Positions 36,945 through 50,500 of a stretch of DNA of 64,000 bases are shown here, piece after piece; positions within the stretch are counted from its first letter, which is position 1, and every line of letters begins with the position of its first letter. The stretch is from Pseudoscleropodium purum. Taxonomy: Eukaryota > Streptophyta > Bryopsida > Hypnales > Brachytheciaceae. A program made the translations under genes and the position numbers. The stretch lies in NCBI GenBank assembly GCA_963969395.1, contig OZ017801.1, forward strand, positions 9,925,611 to 9,989,610, read 5' to 3'. A model generated the notes under the pieces. It made no database searches and was not told the DNA's origin. It saw only the letters and a list, made by a program, of their open reading frames with translations.

Positions 36945-38848
36945 CTGCAATGCACTATTAGATTCCGTATCCTGCATGTGGATTTCCTAAATACCGCGTA
37001 CCAAGATCTGAACAATGATAAATACAAAATGCATGCATATAGATTCAGGAGAATTACTGGTTAAAGTTATGGACTAGGTAATATGAAAGTATCCTTTGTT
37101 TGAGAAATAACAAGTCATCAGAGTGACAAAGAGGCTGCACGCAGTGTCATGAGAGTGTTATTACAAAATTGAGGCTGCACTTTCAATTTATCGAACATAA
37201 CCTCAATGGTATGATCCATCTTACTACTGCATACCAAGATCTGAACACATGGTTTGCATACATGAAGAAATATTGGCCCAAGCAAGAGACTAGATAATAT
37301 GAAAGTAGAACCTTGTTATAAGAATCAAGTTCAGGTGAACTTCAATTACATCCACGATGCAGTCTAACTATCATTCACTACTGACGAATCATTTAGAGTT
37401 GATCATACAAGACCCAGGATCACGTACGAATCGCTGACATATGGACCATAAGCTGCTTGACTTAGCCGCGGCACTGAGAATCATCTCACAAGAGGCCTTA
37501 AAAAAAAAAGCAAGGAGATGAGAATGTTGCCTATAGAGTCTGTTGGGTGATTTCATTAACTACGTCAAATCGACAAAGGTAGCAGCGGTAACCATGATGC
37601 CTCCAAGAACTTGGACTAGTAATCTATAGCAAGAGATCAAATTTGAAAAGAAAGTAAAGAGAGAATGTTTGACTCAAACACGGAAAAGGTACAGTGCTAC
37701 ATCTTCATTACTTCATTCCACTGACGTATGCATCTCGCAAGAAAGCTAACCAGTACCTCGAATGTGCACCATATACATAGGGGACTCCAGAAATCAAAAC
37801 CCCAGTGTAATGCTAATCCAAAGCGTAAAGCTCCTTATTCTGCTAACTTTACCCATAGGTACGATCTGAGTAATAGATACTGGGTTTTCTTGTACTACGG
37901 TCATCCATCTCCCTACTACTGTAGATACTGCCAACTGAACAGGTGGCTTGAAGGCAGAAACCACCTAACAGATATAGTACAAAGATGTTATACCAAACTG
38001 TATTTTGCGTGGCAGAAACAAAATGTTGAACTACTCATAAAAACAGCTCTTTTCTTTATCAACATCATATGCTACGTCTGTAGCTACAGACTAGATAACC
38101 TTCAAGAGATAGGAGTCTCCAAAAGGATATTGGACAAACACAAAGTTGTCCTTTGAATCAAGAAATTTCAATTGTTCTTTTTGCTGGTTCAACAGAGGGC
38201 TGACATTGACCACTGAACACTATTATGGATATATGGGTTATAACGCTGTAACCCTCTCCCTCACAACCAAAGGAAACTTGGTACCGCAGGGACGGCTGGG
38301 TTGACCAGTCAACTTAGCGATGCAGATCAGATGCGTTCACTAGTCAACTGGCAAAGACATACGACCAAGAAGCTAAATTCTCTGGCCAGTCACATCAAAA
38401 GAAAGCAACGCCGTTTCCTACGCGTCGGCATAAAAGTACAAAAAATTAATCGATGGTACTAGGTGTCTGCGATGACCAGTTCCGGCGGGGTCCTTTACAG
38501 AGACCCTGCAAGTGCTAGCAAGGAATCAGTGTGTACTTGAATTGAAATCGTTGCCAAGAATCCAGGGGGAGTGTATTCCATCCGTGTCGCCAGACAGCCT
38601 AAGGCAAAAAATCTCTAGGTTACAGAGAGTTTCAGCCAATACTAACTTAGTAGAATCTGACCAATTAAATTAACTCAACTAAGTTTAGTAAGCGTTTCCT
38701 CACGGTAATTTTCCAGTTCAGGAGCAGCAAGAAACCAACAGCAACGTGAGAACGACACTTTTGCAGGAAACAAGGAAGCGCCCCTCTTAAAGAACACTTC
38801 TATTTACTTCCTGAAGTGAAAATGAAGGATTAGAGAACCGACGCTTAC

Positions 38849-39060
38849 TTGAGCGCAACACTGATCTTAGTGTCCGAATCTTCCGAACGGAAGATGTTCG
38901 GCTGCAAGAGCTCCCTCGGACAACGCCGGTGCTGGAGGGGGGTCCTGGTTGCACCTGGGCAGTTTGAGCACCTGTTGAGAACAGTGATGCCCACGACGTC
39001 GAACAGGCACAACGACTGTGTCCTGTTCTCGATCTCCTCATCTTTGTACCGATCTGGCAT
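38849..39060 (-). CDS. exon 1 of a candidate unrecognised gene
   Basis: It begins MPDRYKDEEIENRTQSLCLF at 39060 and ends at CTCAA before GTAAGC, leaving phase 2, which exon 2 completes as AAG. It contains a CSNC pair and a later HRRCP, suggesting but not proving a small metal-binding site. The flanking 1.1 kb upstream to about 40190 has similar balanced composition and may be promoter and 5' untranslated sequence. No homologous family comes to mind. Intron 1 would be about 1.9 kb. Confidence 0.4.
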
Positions 39061-40192
39061 GGTGACTTGGGAAGAAGGCTCACAAGGTTACAGCCACGAC
39101 CTGTTCAAAAAACAAAAACATACAGGACCATAAACCGAGGGTTACAAACTCATTCTCTAAAAAACTAAATTCGTTCACCACACAGAAAGATGAAACCTAC
39201 AAGATTTCCAATGCTGCTCAAGTGACGCCACGCCCTGAAATCTCCCCTGAGAAAGCACACTACAGCCCTTCCACTATTGTGAATTCGTACAGAGTAAGTC
39301 AAATTTTTGAGTGCTGCAAAGTTGCAGTCGGAGTCGAGGTCTCCTCGGACTAAGGTAATGACTACCGACAACTAGATACGCTTCGACGATAGTGGCTCAG
39401 CTTCCAAGAACTGGGCATAATTCCGCTCGACAGGCGTCGGCATTCGGAGGGCCGCATTACAGAGCACAGGGAGACTAATATTCACACGAACGAGAAGGGA
39501 ACAAGAATATCAAACTACAATAACTGCAACGGTGCCAACACTCCAAGAACTAAACTATCTCCAAATACTGCAACTTTGCAGCACAATTAAACGAGCCATT
39601 TTAGCAATTTCGACAAGGAAAATCCACCCCACTCCACGTTATCCTAAAGGAAGAACCCGTACACTTAAGAAGGTTAGCTTACATTCCTAATAAGGTCTGA
39701 CAACGCTACGAGCTCAAAAAACTGGCCGCAAGTCGAATTACTTACCAAAGATTCCCTCGAATTTCTAAGAAACGCAGGATACTTGCGCGACACGGAATGC
39801 AGAGAATCGACTCGCCAAGGAGGCAGGAGAAGTCCTCAGCTTAACTTAAACCTCAGTCCGAACCCCAGCCAAAAAATCACTGCAAGTTTGGGATACACAG
39901 GATCCAACGAGTTGACTGCTGTGCCCAAAATCCTCTAACTCTACACATGATTTTTTTTCGCAATCCTGGAAACGGTCCATCAAAAACTACAGCAGTGACA
40001 TGGAACTCGTCGGTGGAGATCGGAATCAGCAGCCAGCTGTGTGGCAGCAGGCAGGAAAGCTCGCACCACAAAGCTTGTGGCTATGGCGACGTAAGAGGAA
40101 GAAAGACTGCAAAAGGGTATGTTAAGTACGCAAGAAAGACGGAACGGGACTGAATGAAGGTGCCGGGAACGGGTCCGGTCGGCTTATGATTT
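39061..40192 (-). promoter_or_regulatory. presumed upstream region of the candidate gene
   Basis: Non-repetitive, moderately GC-richer sequence upstream of the candidate start codon. I cannot identify a TATA box or transcription start with confidence. The composition changes sharply at about 40190-40220, where a GATA-type microsatellite begins. Confidence 0.25.
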
Positions 40193-40221
40193 GATAGATT
40201 GATAGATTGATAGATAGATTG
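40193..40221. repeat. short TTGATAGA microsatellite
   Basis: Tandem TTGATAGA units decaying to TAGATAGA. It marks the boundary between the gene-like block and the repeat mosaic. Confidence 0.85.
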
Positions 40222-40300
40222 TTTTAGGGGAACGAATTGGAAAATCTTGGGGACGAGGTGAATTTGTCAAAGGTAGGAGGTCTAGAAAGTGCCCATTTAA

Positions 40301-40640
40301 CCCCTAAATGTTCAAACTGCGTTTTTTGGGTAACATAAAAATTTTAGGCAGCTCACTATGAATGGAGTTTTTATTTTGTTTTTTGAAACTTTAACATGAC
40401 ATGTGCCCAAGGAGTAGCTTTTAGGCACAACAATTTTCATAACTTTTGACTACATGGTTAAAAAGTTATTGTATGATATGTATTTTCATTGCTCGTTGGA
40501 CAAATTGGGCAGCAAAAAAAAAAAAAATTTAAATCACCTTCTCTAGATTTATATGTACTTGGAAAGCTTTGAATCATCTATTTTGATCTATTAGTCAAAA
40601 GTTATGCATCTTCTTGAAACATTTTGTAGTAAATTTTCCT
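40301..40640. mobile_element. 3'-truncated TTAA-flanked repeat
   Basis: TTAA (40297-40300) is followed by CCCCTAAATGTTCAAAC. The next 330 bases parallel the 5' half of the complete copy at 41880-42795 (shared AACAATTTTCATAACTTTT, ACTACATGGTTAAAAAGTTA, TAGATTTATAT). After about 40640 the match stops and a different dispersed repeat begins, so the right end is missing. Confidence 0.6.
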
Positions 40641-41875
40641 TGAAAGATGATTGGAATTGGCATCTAATCCAAGTCATTTCATATTTTTTGGAGCTTTGTT
40701 GAATTAGTTATGGAATTTTGAAGTTGAAATGGCATAGAGCTCTAAAAGCACCGACCTCCTCAAATGTGCATTGTTTGTACATTACTAAAGGCTACAAGAA
40801 ATTAGCATATACAAATAGTAGGCATTTGAAGAGGTGGTTGATTTTAGAGCATGAGTGCCTTTAGAACCTCCTACCTTAACAAAGGCTTTAGGGTCGTTGT
40901 GAAGGCCCACTTTTCACATGTGTCAAATTTATTAGTATGCCCTGTGACATGGCTGCAATAAAAATAAAAATAAAAATAATTTTCTGTACTTTAAGAACCA
41001 AAAATAACTCAAAAATCCATTATTTTCACACCATGTGTCCAAATGCCACAAAATAAAGCCTATGCATCCTTCTTCATCAAGGGCTTTTTGAGGGTACAAA
41101 GAACGCAATCGGGAGATGCATGGTTCCAAAGACCTTACCATAACAAACAAAACAAATAATCACTAACTTAAGGTATAAATGAGGAAGATATCTATGTCAT
41201 CAAGCTTCATATAAATTGAAGGATTTGAGCACAATTTCTATTAATAGATTAGATGTCCATGATTTTAGTTTTAGTTTATTGTTGTCTTATTAAAAGTATT
41301 ATACGGCTTTCACATAATAAATTGTCACCTTCTCTTCAACCTCACTAGTTTGCTTGTAATTTTGGATTGCATTTGAATTGTTATTCAAACTAGAGATTTG
41401 ATTTGGAATGACAACAAACCCAATGATTGCTTGCAATCTAATCACATTGGATTGTTTTTTTCTAAATTCTAAATTAGATCCTACCCTTGCAAAAGAAGGG
41501 ATCAAATATAAACTTGCACCACTTAAGTTTCTTGCCTAGCCCCTTGTATTTTTGGCCAATATATTTTAGCCCTTAACCTTTGGACAGCCCAGTGCCTCAA
41601 AATCATGACTTCTCAAAATTCAAAGATCTCTTTGTTTGACCATTATAATCTTTTCAATGGTATGGTCAAAAGACATGTTGTTTTTTTCCCTATAGCTCTG
41701 GCCCTATTTCCACTACCGATTAGTACAGTCAATTTATGTGAATCTCTTTTTACTTGATAGTTTGATTGGAAAGAATTGAGAAGGGTCTAGATTTCAGCAA
41801 ATACGAGTTGGGCACTCAAGAATTAACATTGTGGCATCGCATCCCAAATCGAGATCAAAAATTCATATGTCTCGT
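40641..41875. repeat. dispersed-repeat mosaic, no gene
   Basis: A segment at about 40650-40790 (GAATTAGTTATGGAATTTTG, GTTGAAATGGC) recurs directly at 45670-45790 and inverted at about 46855-46985 and 50195-50330. No reading frame here is supported. Confidence 0.45.
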
Positions 41876-41879
41876 TTAA

Positions 41880-42795
41880 CCCCTAAAGGTCAAAACTATG
41901 TTTTTTGGCAACATAGCAATTTGGGGTAGCTCACTACGAATAGAGTTTTTATTTATTTTTGCTGAAATTTTCACACAACATGTGACCAAAGAGTATCTTT
42001 AAGACCCAACAATTTTCATAACTTTTAACTACATGGTTAAAAAGTTATTGCATAATATATAATTTTCAATGCTCGATGGGCAACTCAAAAATTTCTTAAA
42101 AAATCATTTTTTTCAAAAATAAAAATTTGAAATTGTTTTTCTAGATTTATATATATGTAGAAAGCTTTGAATCATTCCATTTTGATTTACAAGATGAAAG
42201 TTATGAGGTGTTCTAGTTTGCAAGTAGTTATGAAATCCTTACTTGAAAACAAACTTTGAAGTCCTTTATTTAATTCATTTTTTAATATTTTTTGAGAAAA
42301 ATAAAAACATATATGTAGATTTTTTATTATTACATTACCACCTTTGGGATTTTTCAATCTTCTAATTAAATTCTTAACAATTTAGTGTTTTCAATGACTC
42401 TCTACTTCTTTCTACTTACTAGTTTTTTCCTGTATATTGTGCAATTCCACATGATCTAAAATTTTCAAGCATGTAGACAACTTGATTTGAAGAATGAATC
42501 CAAAGAGTAACCACCATTTTGGACATTTTTTCATACAAATGTGGCCTTGTGAAGTGCAGCTGCCCGTATTTTCACAGGGCCAAAAAAGTGATTTTTGTCA
42601 CTTCAAACGCTAATATCTTGCAATATACATGGTGAAAAATTTTGAAATTTTTTCCACATCTTTTCAAACTAGTTTACTACAAGATCCTATGGTTACATGT
42701 GTCCAAAAAGAATTTCATCTAAAATTTGGTGCTTGTATCAGAAATGACAATTTTAGAGCGTTTTTGGTGAAAACATAGTCTCCAACCTTTAGGGG
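41880..42795. mobile_element. 916-bp TTAA-flanked inverted-end element
   Basis: The left end CCCCTAAAGGT and right end ACCTTTAGGGG are exact inverted repeats of 11 bp, each flanked by TTAA (41876-41879 and 42796-42799). No longer direct repeat is visible outside, so TTAA (or the TA or TAA within it) is the best candidate target duplication. There is no coding capacity. A copy of nearly identical length (912 bp) lies at 58348-59259. Confidence 0.72.
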
Positions 42796-43499
42796 TTAAA
42801 TAGTACTAATAAGTCTTGTAACTATTTTTTTTCCAAAGCTTGAAACCAAGACCTGAAAACATAAGCCTTTCCATTCATACACACATTTGATGACCAAACC
42901 CCACTCAATGTCAATGTGATTATTTTAGACCTAGAGCAGGCAACCCATTTCCAATTGCACACACCCATTTTAACAATATAGGCTACTCTATTTCCAATCA
43001 TAGCTCTATTTACATTACAACTCACATACAACATGACCTACAAGAGCTATAGAAATGTCTAAGAAGTGTACATTGAAAGCATAAAATGATCATGACATGT
43101 AGATAATTATCACTTGCATCAATTTTGTAACCAACCTATGGTTGGAATTACAGTTGCCTACATAATAAGAATAGGTTGCACAAAATCTTCCAGAAAAAAA
43201 TTCAAAATAATTTCAATATTGACCAAAAAAATAAAAATAAATTTAATCCTTCTTAAAGCAATTTCTTTACACAGGAAAATAATGTCCCTGAATACACCCA
43301 TCTAGCAGCTATGCTGAATTCCTTTTAAGTGGTCAGAAATGTGTAGTCATCCCATAATGGTATTGATTCAACCATAGACATATGGTCTACTGTAGGAATC
43401 ATTACTGTCGGTGTTTGAAAATCATTCCTCAAAGTTACACTTAAACAATACATTCATTGTCATATATTTATTTAGAAATTTGGACTGCTTCAAAGTCAA

Positions 43500-43690
43500 T
43501 TACTAGAGTCTGCTAGCTCTTGTATTTGGTTGTGTCTGAGGTTCATATTGAACTCGTTTTCTGAAAATTTCAAAAAAAAATTTACTCTCACTAGGGACTT
43601 GTCCCTTGGTTCGCTGTACTAATTCCCCTTTACCAATGGAAATCGTCCATGTGTAAAAAATTTTAAAAATTAAAAAATAAATAAAAAGTC
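43500..43690. repeat. retroposon-tail-like dispersed repeat
   Basis: CTTTACCAATGGAAATCGTC, CATGTGT and an A-rich stretch follow each other. A similar arrangement (TTTTATCAATGGAAATTATT, CATGTGT) lies at about 48520-48560. The form resembles 3' tails of plant LINE/SINE retroposons, but no coding sequence supports this. Confidence 0.25.
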
Positions 43691-43968
43691 ATTTATGGGT
43701 TCATGCCTCCCTCTCCCCCAAGTAAACAATTTGGGGCTCCTCCATTATTGGTGGAGAACGTAACTTACTTGTTCCAGTGGCATGTTCCCCAATCCTGATC
43801 TTATTAGGCTGTATATTATCTGGTCACGTGTCAACCAAAAGCTGTAACAAGGAGGAAGGTCAAGATTGTCAGCTGCTGGGGGGAGTGGATTTTCAGAATT
43901 ACAATCTATTGTACATCGAAGAGCATGGTAGGATGGGTGGAAAGAAGGGATCCAAGAATCCAAGATGG

Positions 43969-44297
43969 TTCCACTTAGAATCCCCCCATCAAAGTTCCCT
44001 AGGGAAATGAACTAATGAAATCCACAATTTGAAATGCATCAAAAGACAATCTACCATTATAAATGGCTCATGACATGTTCCACTTAGAATTCCCCATCAA
44101 AGTTCCCTAGGGAAATGAATTAAAGAAATCCACAATTTGAAATGCATAAAAAGATAATCTGCCATTATAAATGGCTCATGACACACGTTCCACTTAGAAT
44201 CCCCCATCAAAGTTCCCTAGGGAAATGAATTAATGAAATCCACAATTTGAAATGCATAAAAAGACAATCTGCCATTATAAATGGCCCATGACACGTG
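43969..44297. repeat. three tandem copies of a ~109-bp unit
   Basis: Copies start at 43969, 44078 and 44188, each beginning TTCCACTTAGAAT and containing AGTTCCCTAGGGAAATGAA. They differ by few bases, indicating recent expansion in the loop of the foldback element. Confidence 0.9.
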
Positions 44298-44956
44298 CTT
44301 GAAGTTGCATGGAGAAATCTATGAGATGATGACCCATTTCTGACCACTTAAGGAATTTAGCATAGCTGCTAGATGGATGTATTCAAGGAAATATTTTTTC
44401 CATGTAGGAAAATTGATTTAACCATGTAACGCTGCTGCAGACACTAAGTGTCGAATGGATGACAAAGAATTTTCCAGTATTGGACAAAAGTGAAACTATT
44501 CATCTTCAGAGTTTTGTTGTGCAAAGGGGACATCTTCTATAATAGTTTAACTTTTAATGAATATTTTTTCATTTTTTTAAGCAATTGATTCCCATGATAT
44601 TAGAAAACGATGATTTCTTCAGAGACCAATCCGTCCTTACAGGGTTAAAAAGGATTTTTTTAAATTATATTTTTTTTGATCAAAATTGAAATTATTTTGA
44701 ATTTTTTTTCTAAAGATTTTGGGTAATCTATTCTTATTATGTGGTTTGTTGTAATTCCAACCATAGGCTAGTTACAAAATTGATGTGAGTGATAATTATA
44801 TACATGCCGTGATCGTTTTACACTTTCAATGTACACTTCTTGGACATTTATGTAGGTCTTGTTATACTTGAGTTGTAATGTAAACAAAGCTATGATTGGA
44901 AATAGAGCACCTTATATTGTGAAAATGGGGTATGATCATAAATGGGTTGCCTACTC

Positions 44957-46411
44957 TACAAAGATTTGTTGGTCAATTGAGGTAGGAAAGGTACACCTAA
45001 AATTGCAACATGTCTAAAACCGCCATCACCACTTTGTATGCATCTCCCAAATCAGTATATATAGGTTTTTTCAAGAATGGTTTTAGAACAAAACCATTCT
45101 TGAACTTTTGTCCCTTCATAACTTTTGCATATGGTATCCAAATGCTACGTTCTTTGGTGCTTTGAAACCGCCTTTCAATTTGCAACAAGAAAATATGACT
45201 AATCTAAGGTAGCCAACTCATTGCCAACAAGGGACCTATTCTTATTATATAGCCTACTGTCTTTCCAATCAATATGAGAAAAAGTAGTGATTAATTATGA
45301 CATGGCTCCCAATGCAATCATGATATTGTGATTGGCTACAAGACTGTCAATAGTCCTTGGTCAATTTTGCAACTAGCCTCTAATTGGAAATAGGAAGACC
45401 TATATGACCAAAATACTTAGGTCAAACAAGATCTTCAACTAAAAAATTCATAGTAATTATGTTTTGAGAAATAAAAATTTGAAAGTTTGTAGAATCTTTT
45501 TAAACTCTATTTTTGTACATGGAAAAATTTCCCAACTCAAAGAAACCCACACTCCTAGATACATGTAATTGCTTAAGTGGTTGGAATTGGGTCATACTAC
45601 CGACCTTAATTGAATAGCAACTAGGCACAGTAGCAAAAAGTGGTGAGTAATTCAAAAAGGGAGAGTCTCTTGTTCTAACGCCCCACCCAAGTTGTTTCAT
45701 ATTTTTTGGAAGTTGGAATTAGTTATGAAATTTTGAAGTTGAAATGCCGTAGGGCACTAAAAGCAACCACCTCCTAGAATGTATTGTATATACTATGTAC
45801 ATTTTGGTACATTGAAAAAATCAAAATGTACCTTTGTGTCATGCTCGGTTCCAAATGCCCGCTCGTAGTTCGTGCCTCCTACCTTATCACTGATGAACTT
45901 GTGGGCTCAGAAACAAAGATCCCTCAAAACCAAAGAAACATTTGTAATAAAGATTATCCAATGGCTTAAGAAAAAAATGCTAAGCTGAAAAGTCAATTAA
46001 TTAATTTGAGGCTCAAATCAAAATAATCATGTACAAAGAGGGACCTCAAAATTTGGAGGATTAGAATGTAGTAGTCTTGGGAGCACTTCTAACTAACTAA
46101 TATGTGTTGATCAATCCATCACCTATTAGAACAAGACCTATCATCAAGGTATTTTACCAAAATGGTTTGATTTGTAGACCAATAGGTGCATTCTTCATTC
46201 CTACAATAATCTTGAAAGTCATCTATTAGTCACTTTTTGACCTCATCATCCCTACATAGTTAACATAGCTATTATATGCATGGTAAAACATATTAAATCA
46301 CTCTCGAGAATAAATTTTATTTCTAACTCCCTTATATCGGTGTCGAGCACAATATCAAACTTATGTATGACTAGCTTGAATTGATTCTCAACAAAAGGAA
46401 GTCAAACTTGG

Positions 46412-46449
<38 letters not shown>

Positions 46450-47527
46450 AGGATATATTTTGTTGTGACTTCCATATAATTCCCAATGCTTGAAGTGTTG
46501 TTTGTATATTTGAACTGGACTTGAAGTGGAGTTCAAGGGACCAAGCTATAAAGTTGAGTTCATGCTACATCATGCTCTGGGATGTGCATTGGTTCTTCAA
46601 GTAAATTATTCATTTTTCTACTAATGTTTGGAATTGAGTGGCATATGCAACCAATGAATGAAGTGCAATAGGGACATAAGTGGAAGATAATTTTAGATAA
46701 TTATAGTAAATTAGGTTGATGAGAAGGAAAGTGGGCTTTGTTAATCCTAGGATCAAGGAAAGTAGAGAAAATGATAGACTTGATCTCCATGAGATAGTTT
46801 GCTCTAAAGGCAAATGTCTTTTAAAGTGAACATGACACATAGGTACATTTTTCTTTCTTCAATGTACAATTCAAGAGGTGGTCGCTTTTAGTGAACAATG
46901 CGTTTTAACTTCAAAAATTCATAATTAATTCTACAGAGGTCCAAAAAATACGAAACGACTTGGGTTATATGGCAATTTCATTTTTCTTCTTACTGAAACA
47001 TATTGAAGATTGTTTCAAGGAATTTAGCTTCCCCCCAAAGGCAACCAGCTCTTAAATAGTCACTTTAAGAGCAAACTACCTTAACCAAAATCAGATTGGC
47101 TATTTCTCTATGCAAACCACTTGGGCCCGGTTAGATACTGGATCCAGTCCAAGCATGTGAACAGAGCGCCTAAGTGGCTGAATCCTTCCATTCCTTCCAT
47201 TCTACAGTGCACATCATGGGTTGTGAGGCAGTCAGCCAATGAAAATGTTGAGGCAATCTCTAGATTCATAGGAGCAAAAGAGGATCTCCTGCATTGCTTA
47301 ACAATGTTATTATATAAGTCAGGGCTTTTATTTTTGGCAAAATTTCGCTAGACTGTCATAAATCTGACCTCTCTGGCTTCATCCCTCCCAAAACTAGCCT
47401 CTGTAGTGAAGCCAGCAAGGGAGGACACGAGTCCAAAAAAAACCACCCTGATGTAGGTCATTTCCAGGTATTACTCGCTACACTATTATGGAAGACACTG
47501 AGACCAAATAATTGCAACTCCTTTTAA
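44957..47527. repeat. dispersed-repeat mosaic with a TA microsatellite
   Basis: Contains the repeat at 44995-45195 (also 33005-33205), a foldback-arm-like repeat at 45220-45440, and a pair of inverted repeats at 45670-45790 and about 46855-46985 that could be ends of a ~1.3-kb element. A patch at 47100-47400 has open frames on both strands but nothing I recognise. Confidence 0.45.
46415..46447. repeat. (TA)n microsatellite
   Basis: About 16 uninterrupted TA units. Confidence 0.95.
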
Positions 47528-47582
47528 CTAAACCTGTAAAGGACCAGGGATGCAAAAAATAGTGTTGTAGGTCCTTTAAGAG
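47528..47582. mobile_element. 55-bp relic of the TTAA-flanked family
   Basis: TTAA on both sides (47524-47527 and 47583-47586), with TAAAGGACC near the left end and GGTCCTTTA near the right, as in the ends of the copies at 54651 and 55313. It may be an extreme internal-deletion derivative or chance. Confidence 0.35.
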
Positions 47583-47589
47583 TTAAGGT

Positions 47590-50500
47590 ACTATGGTGCA
47601 AAAAGCCCTTCATTGCCTGGCTCGAAGGTACCATAAGTTAAGGTAAGTGACCTCATTATGGACACAACTTATGGAAAAACCCATTGCAAGCAAAATATTT
47701 CTTCAACATGCCAAATTTCAAACTAGATTGTGTTTGGTTTGTTGTGCCAGGCCACCTGTGGCTGGTTGTATTGTATATTTTTTGGCAATGAAATTTTGTT
47801 TCATTTGTTAAAAACAAAAACATACTAATTCTCACACCACACATGTACATCACAAGAATTTTTCAAAGTCAGGCTTGTCCAAACTTGTGCCTGGAATAGG
47901 CTGGGTCAGTTACCAGAACACATTGTTGTCAGAGGATTAGGTATTGATGTCAATTATCATATTGTAAATTGAGCTCAAAATAGTGTGATTTAAAAAATTA
48001 AAAGAAGAGAAAAATCCTTAGACAGGCTCACTGCCCTATTGCTGTGTTGCAATTCCATCGAAATTCTATGATTGCCTGCTGCATTCCTGTAGAATTTCTG
48101 AATGCTCTATTTAGTTCTACTGTAAAAGTTCACTGGAAATTCTTGGAATGTCTGTCTTTTGCAGAAACAAACAGTATGCTAATAATGAAATTTAGTGTTA
48201 TCACACTATTCGATTTGAAAATGTTATAAGTTTTTTATTCTTAACCCCTAGTGACCCTAGTGACCATTTTCTGGTTCGTTGCCCCTCTTTTTTGAGATGT
48301 CTATTCTCAAATTTAGAGTTTATTTTAACAAGTTTTTCTTACCAAAAATAGACTGCATTAAGAATCCAATGGCAATAGTTTCATCAAATTCTGAGTTAAA
48401 CTCAGCCTTGTGAATTTTTTTAAAGTCAAGTGGTGAAGTGTAAGACTTTGTCATGTTTTTTGGTTAGTTTGGGCATGGACTGAAAAGTCATCCAACCGAG
48501 GTGCGTGGCCTCTGGTTTTGTGTACCTTTTCCTTTTATCAATGGAAATTATTCATGTGTTTGAAGAAGGAAAGAAAATCAGCGAACTGAGGCAATTTTTG
48601 CCCACCTCAAAAAGGGTAGATCCAAAGAGCTCAAGGAGAATACAAGCGTGTCCATTCTTGTTTTTCTTACAAACATTACTTTCATTTTAGTGACCACCAT
48701 GCATTGCAAGCTTTACCAAAAAAACAAAATGATTATAATATTGTTGAAATTTTGGATGAGCATTCCCAACTCTCTTGTCTTTCACTAAGCACAAAAGGTC
48801 AACATTTAAAAATATTCTGACTCATTAAAATATACTCCTTCAAAGTGTATTGTTCTATTATTTCATTGATCCAGATAAAACTTCAAACTTCAATATCTAC
48901 TAGACTATGGAGTCAAATAATCTAACTTTTTTTGAGGTGCTCAAACAAATTGCTCAAGTTCATGGCAATTTTGGCCCATTTTGAAAGTAACCCCCTCATG
49001 ATTCATTAGGGACTAATGAACATTTTTTCCAAGAGCATAGATATCAACACTATTCAAAGAGAGGGATCTCTACAAACATAATTGATGAAAATATTCATCA
49101 AGTATAGATGAGAATTTTGATAGGTACATACTTAAAAACTTGTTTTTAGAATGGGTGTTATTGAAACTTTCACACAAAATGTGCACTGACTTTCCTATGT
49201 GCCTCCAAAAAATTAGAGTGAGAGATGCATCAATTGCCCATTGGAGTTGGGTTCACAATTAGAGTTTTTGGATGAAGAACACCACCAAATCTCAAGGGTC
49301 TTTAGCAAGGTCTCATGGGGGCTTCTGTACTACTATAAAATTCAGTTTTTTGTTGTTGATTTGGATAGAAATCAACAATTTTCTATCCAAATCAATAGAT
49401 TATTGTTTATTTTTATTCTAATCAACACAATCAAATCAACACAAAAAATTGAATTTTATAGTAGCGCATAAAGGATTTGTTCAAATGTACTTGTGGTGAG
49501 AACAAAGGAGGCTTGCAATCCCAATTAAGGACCTCATGCCATGCATCAATCATGAAGGAAACTTCACAGGAGGTGCTACAATTGAAAATAACTATTGCAC
49601 TTTCATGTGGACCTGGTGGGTGGACAAGGGATATAATTAGAAATCTAATTGTACTAGATTCTTTAAAGATAAATAGTCTCCACCAATGGGAATGCCTACC
49701 GACATTGGTGAAACTTCAACTCCTCCTTTCCCATTTATCCACCCCAACAAGACAATTAGTGAAGCTTGTTTTGTCTTGTTGTTTGAGTTAGCACAAAACT
49801 TGCCTACCGGCTCACATTGCAGGAGGCCCTAACAAAATGGAACCTAGTTGAAAAGTAATTTTCTTTCACAATGTACAAGGATGAGGTCAAATCCAACTAA
49901 AAGGTGCCAAAATGGAATTTCCTTGTTGGATTTTCAACAAGTCCATGTCACTTTGCACCAATCTCTAGATGTGATGTGGTACTTTTTGATAAAGACTACT
50001 TCATGTATGTCGAATTAGACCTTCACACAGAGTATATATGATTTTATCATCCTTGACTATCACATATTGTGCAACTAATTGTGCTATGTGATTATGTCAA
50101 AATGATGGCACATTCTTGTAAAGCAAGGTGCTTTAAAAGTGAAACTTGCTTGAAAAGCGACCTTGAATGCATAGGTATATTTTGCTTTCATCAATATACC
50201 AACAATATACATTTCAAAAGGACCAGATTGCTTTATAGTGACCACTGTGTTCAAATTTCAAAAATTCATAACTAATTCTATAAAGGTTCCCCAAATATAA
50301 AACAACGTGGATTTGATGCCAATTTCATTTTTTCTTCCTATGAAAATTTGCTAGAAAATGATCTAAAATGACCTAAAACTACCCCAAGTGATTGCCAAGC
50401 AGTAGGAACTTCCAATGGAACCCACAAGATTTCTAGTTTAACTCCCTATACCAACATTGTTTGTATAGGGGCTCCTCCCTTATTCCTAATGGGGATACCT

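Larger units (their letters stand above)
42934..44956. mobile_element. 2-kb foldback element with long inverted arms
   Basis: The left arm (about 42934-43342) runs from GAGCAGGCAACCCATTT to CTTTTAAGTGGTCAGAAATG. The right arm (about 44334-44956) is its diverged reverse complement, from CATTTCTGACCACTTA to AAATGGGTTGCCTACTC, with about 200 extra bases inside. The centre carries three tandem repeats and no transposase. Long-armed foldback or MULE-like elements have this form; the class is undetermined. Related arm sequence occurs near 45220-45420 and, inverted, 53490-53670. Confidence 0.62.

Noticed and set aside
37728..38156. 142-codon plus-strand frame within intron 1 of the candidate gene
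   Set aside because: No recognisable motif or supporting splice signals; composition alone does not support it.
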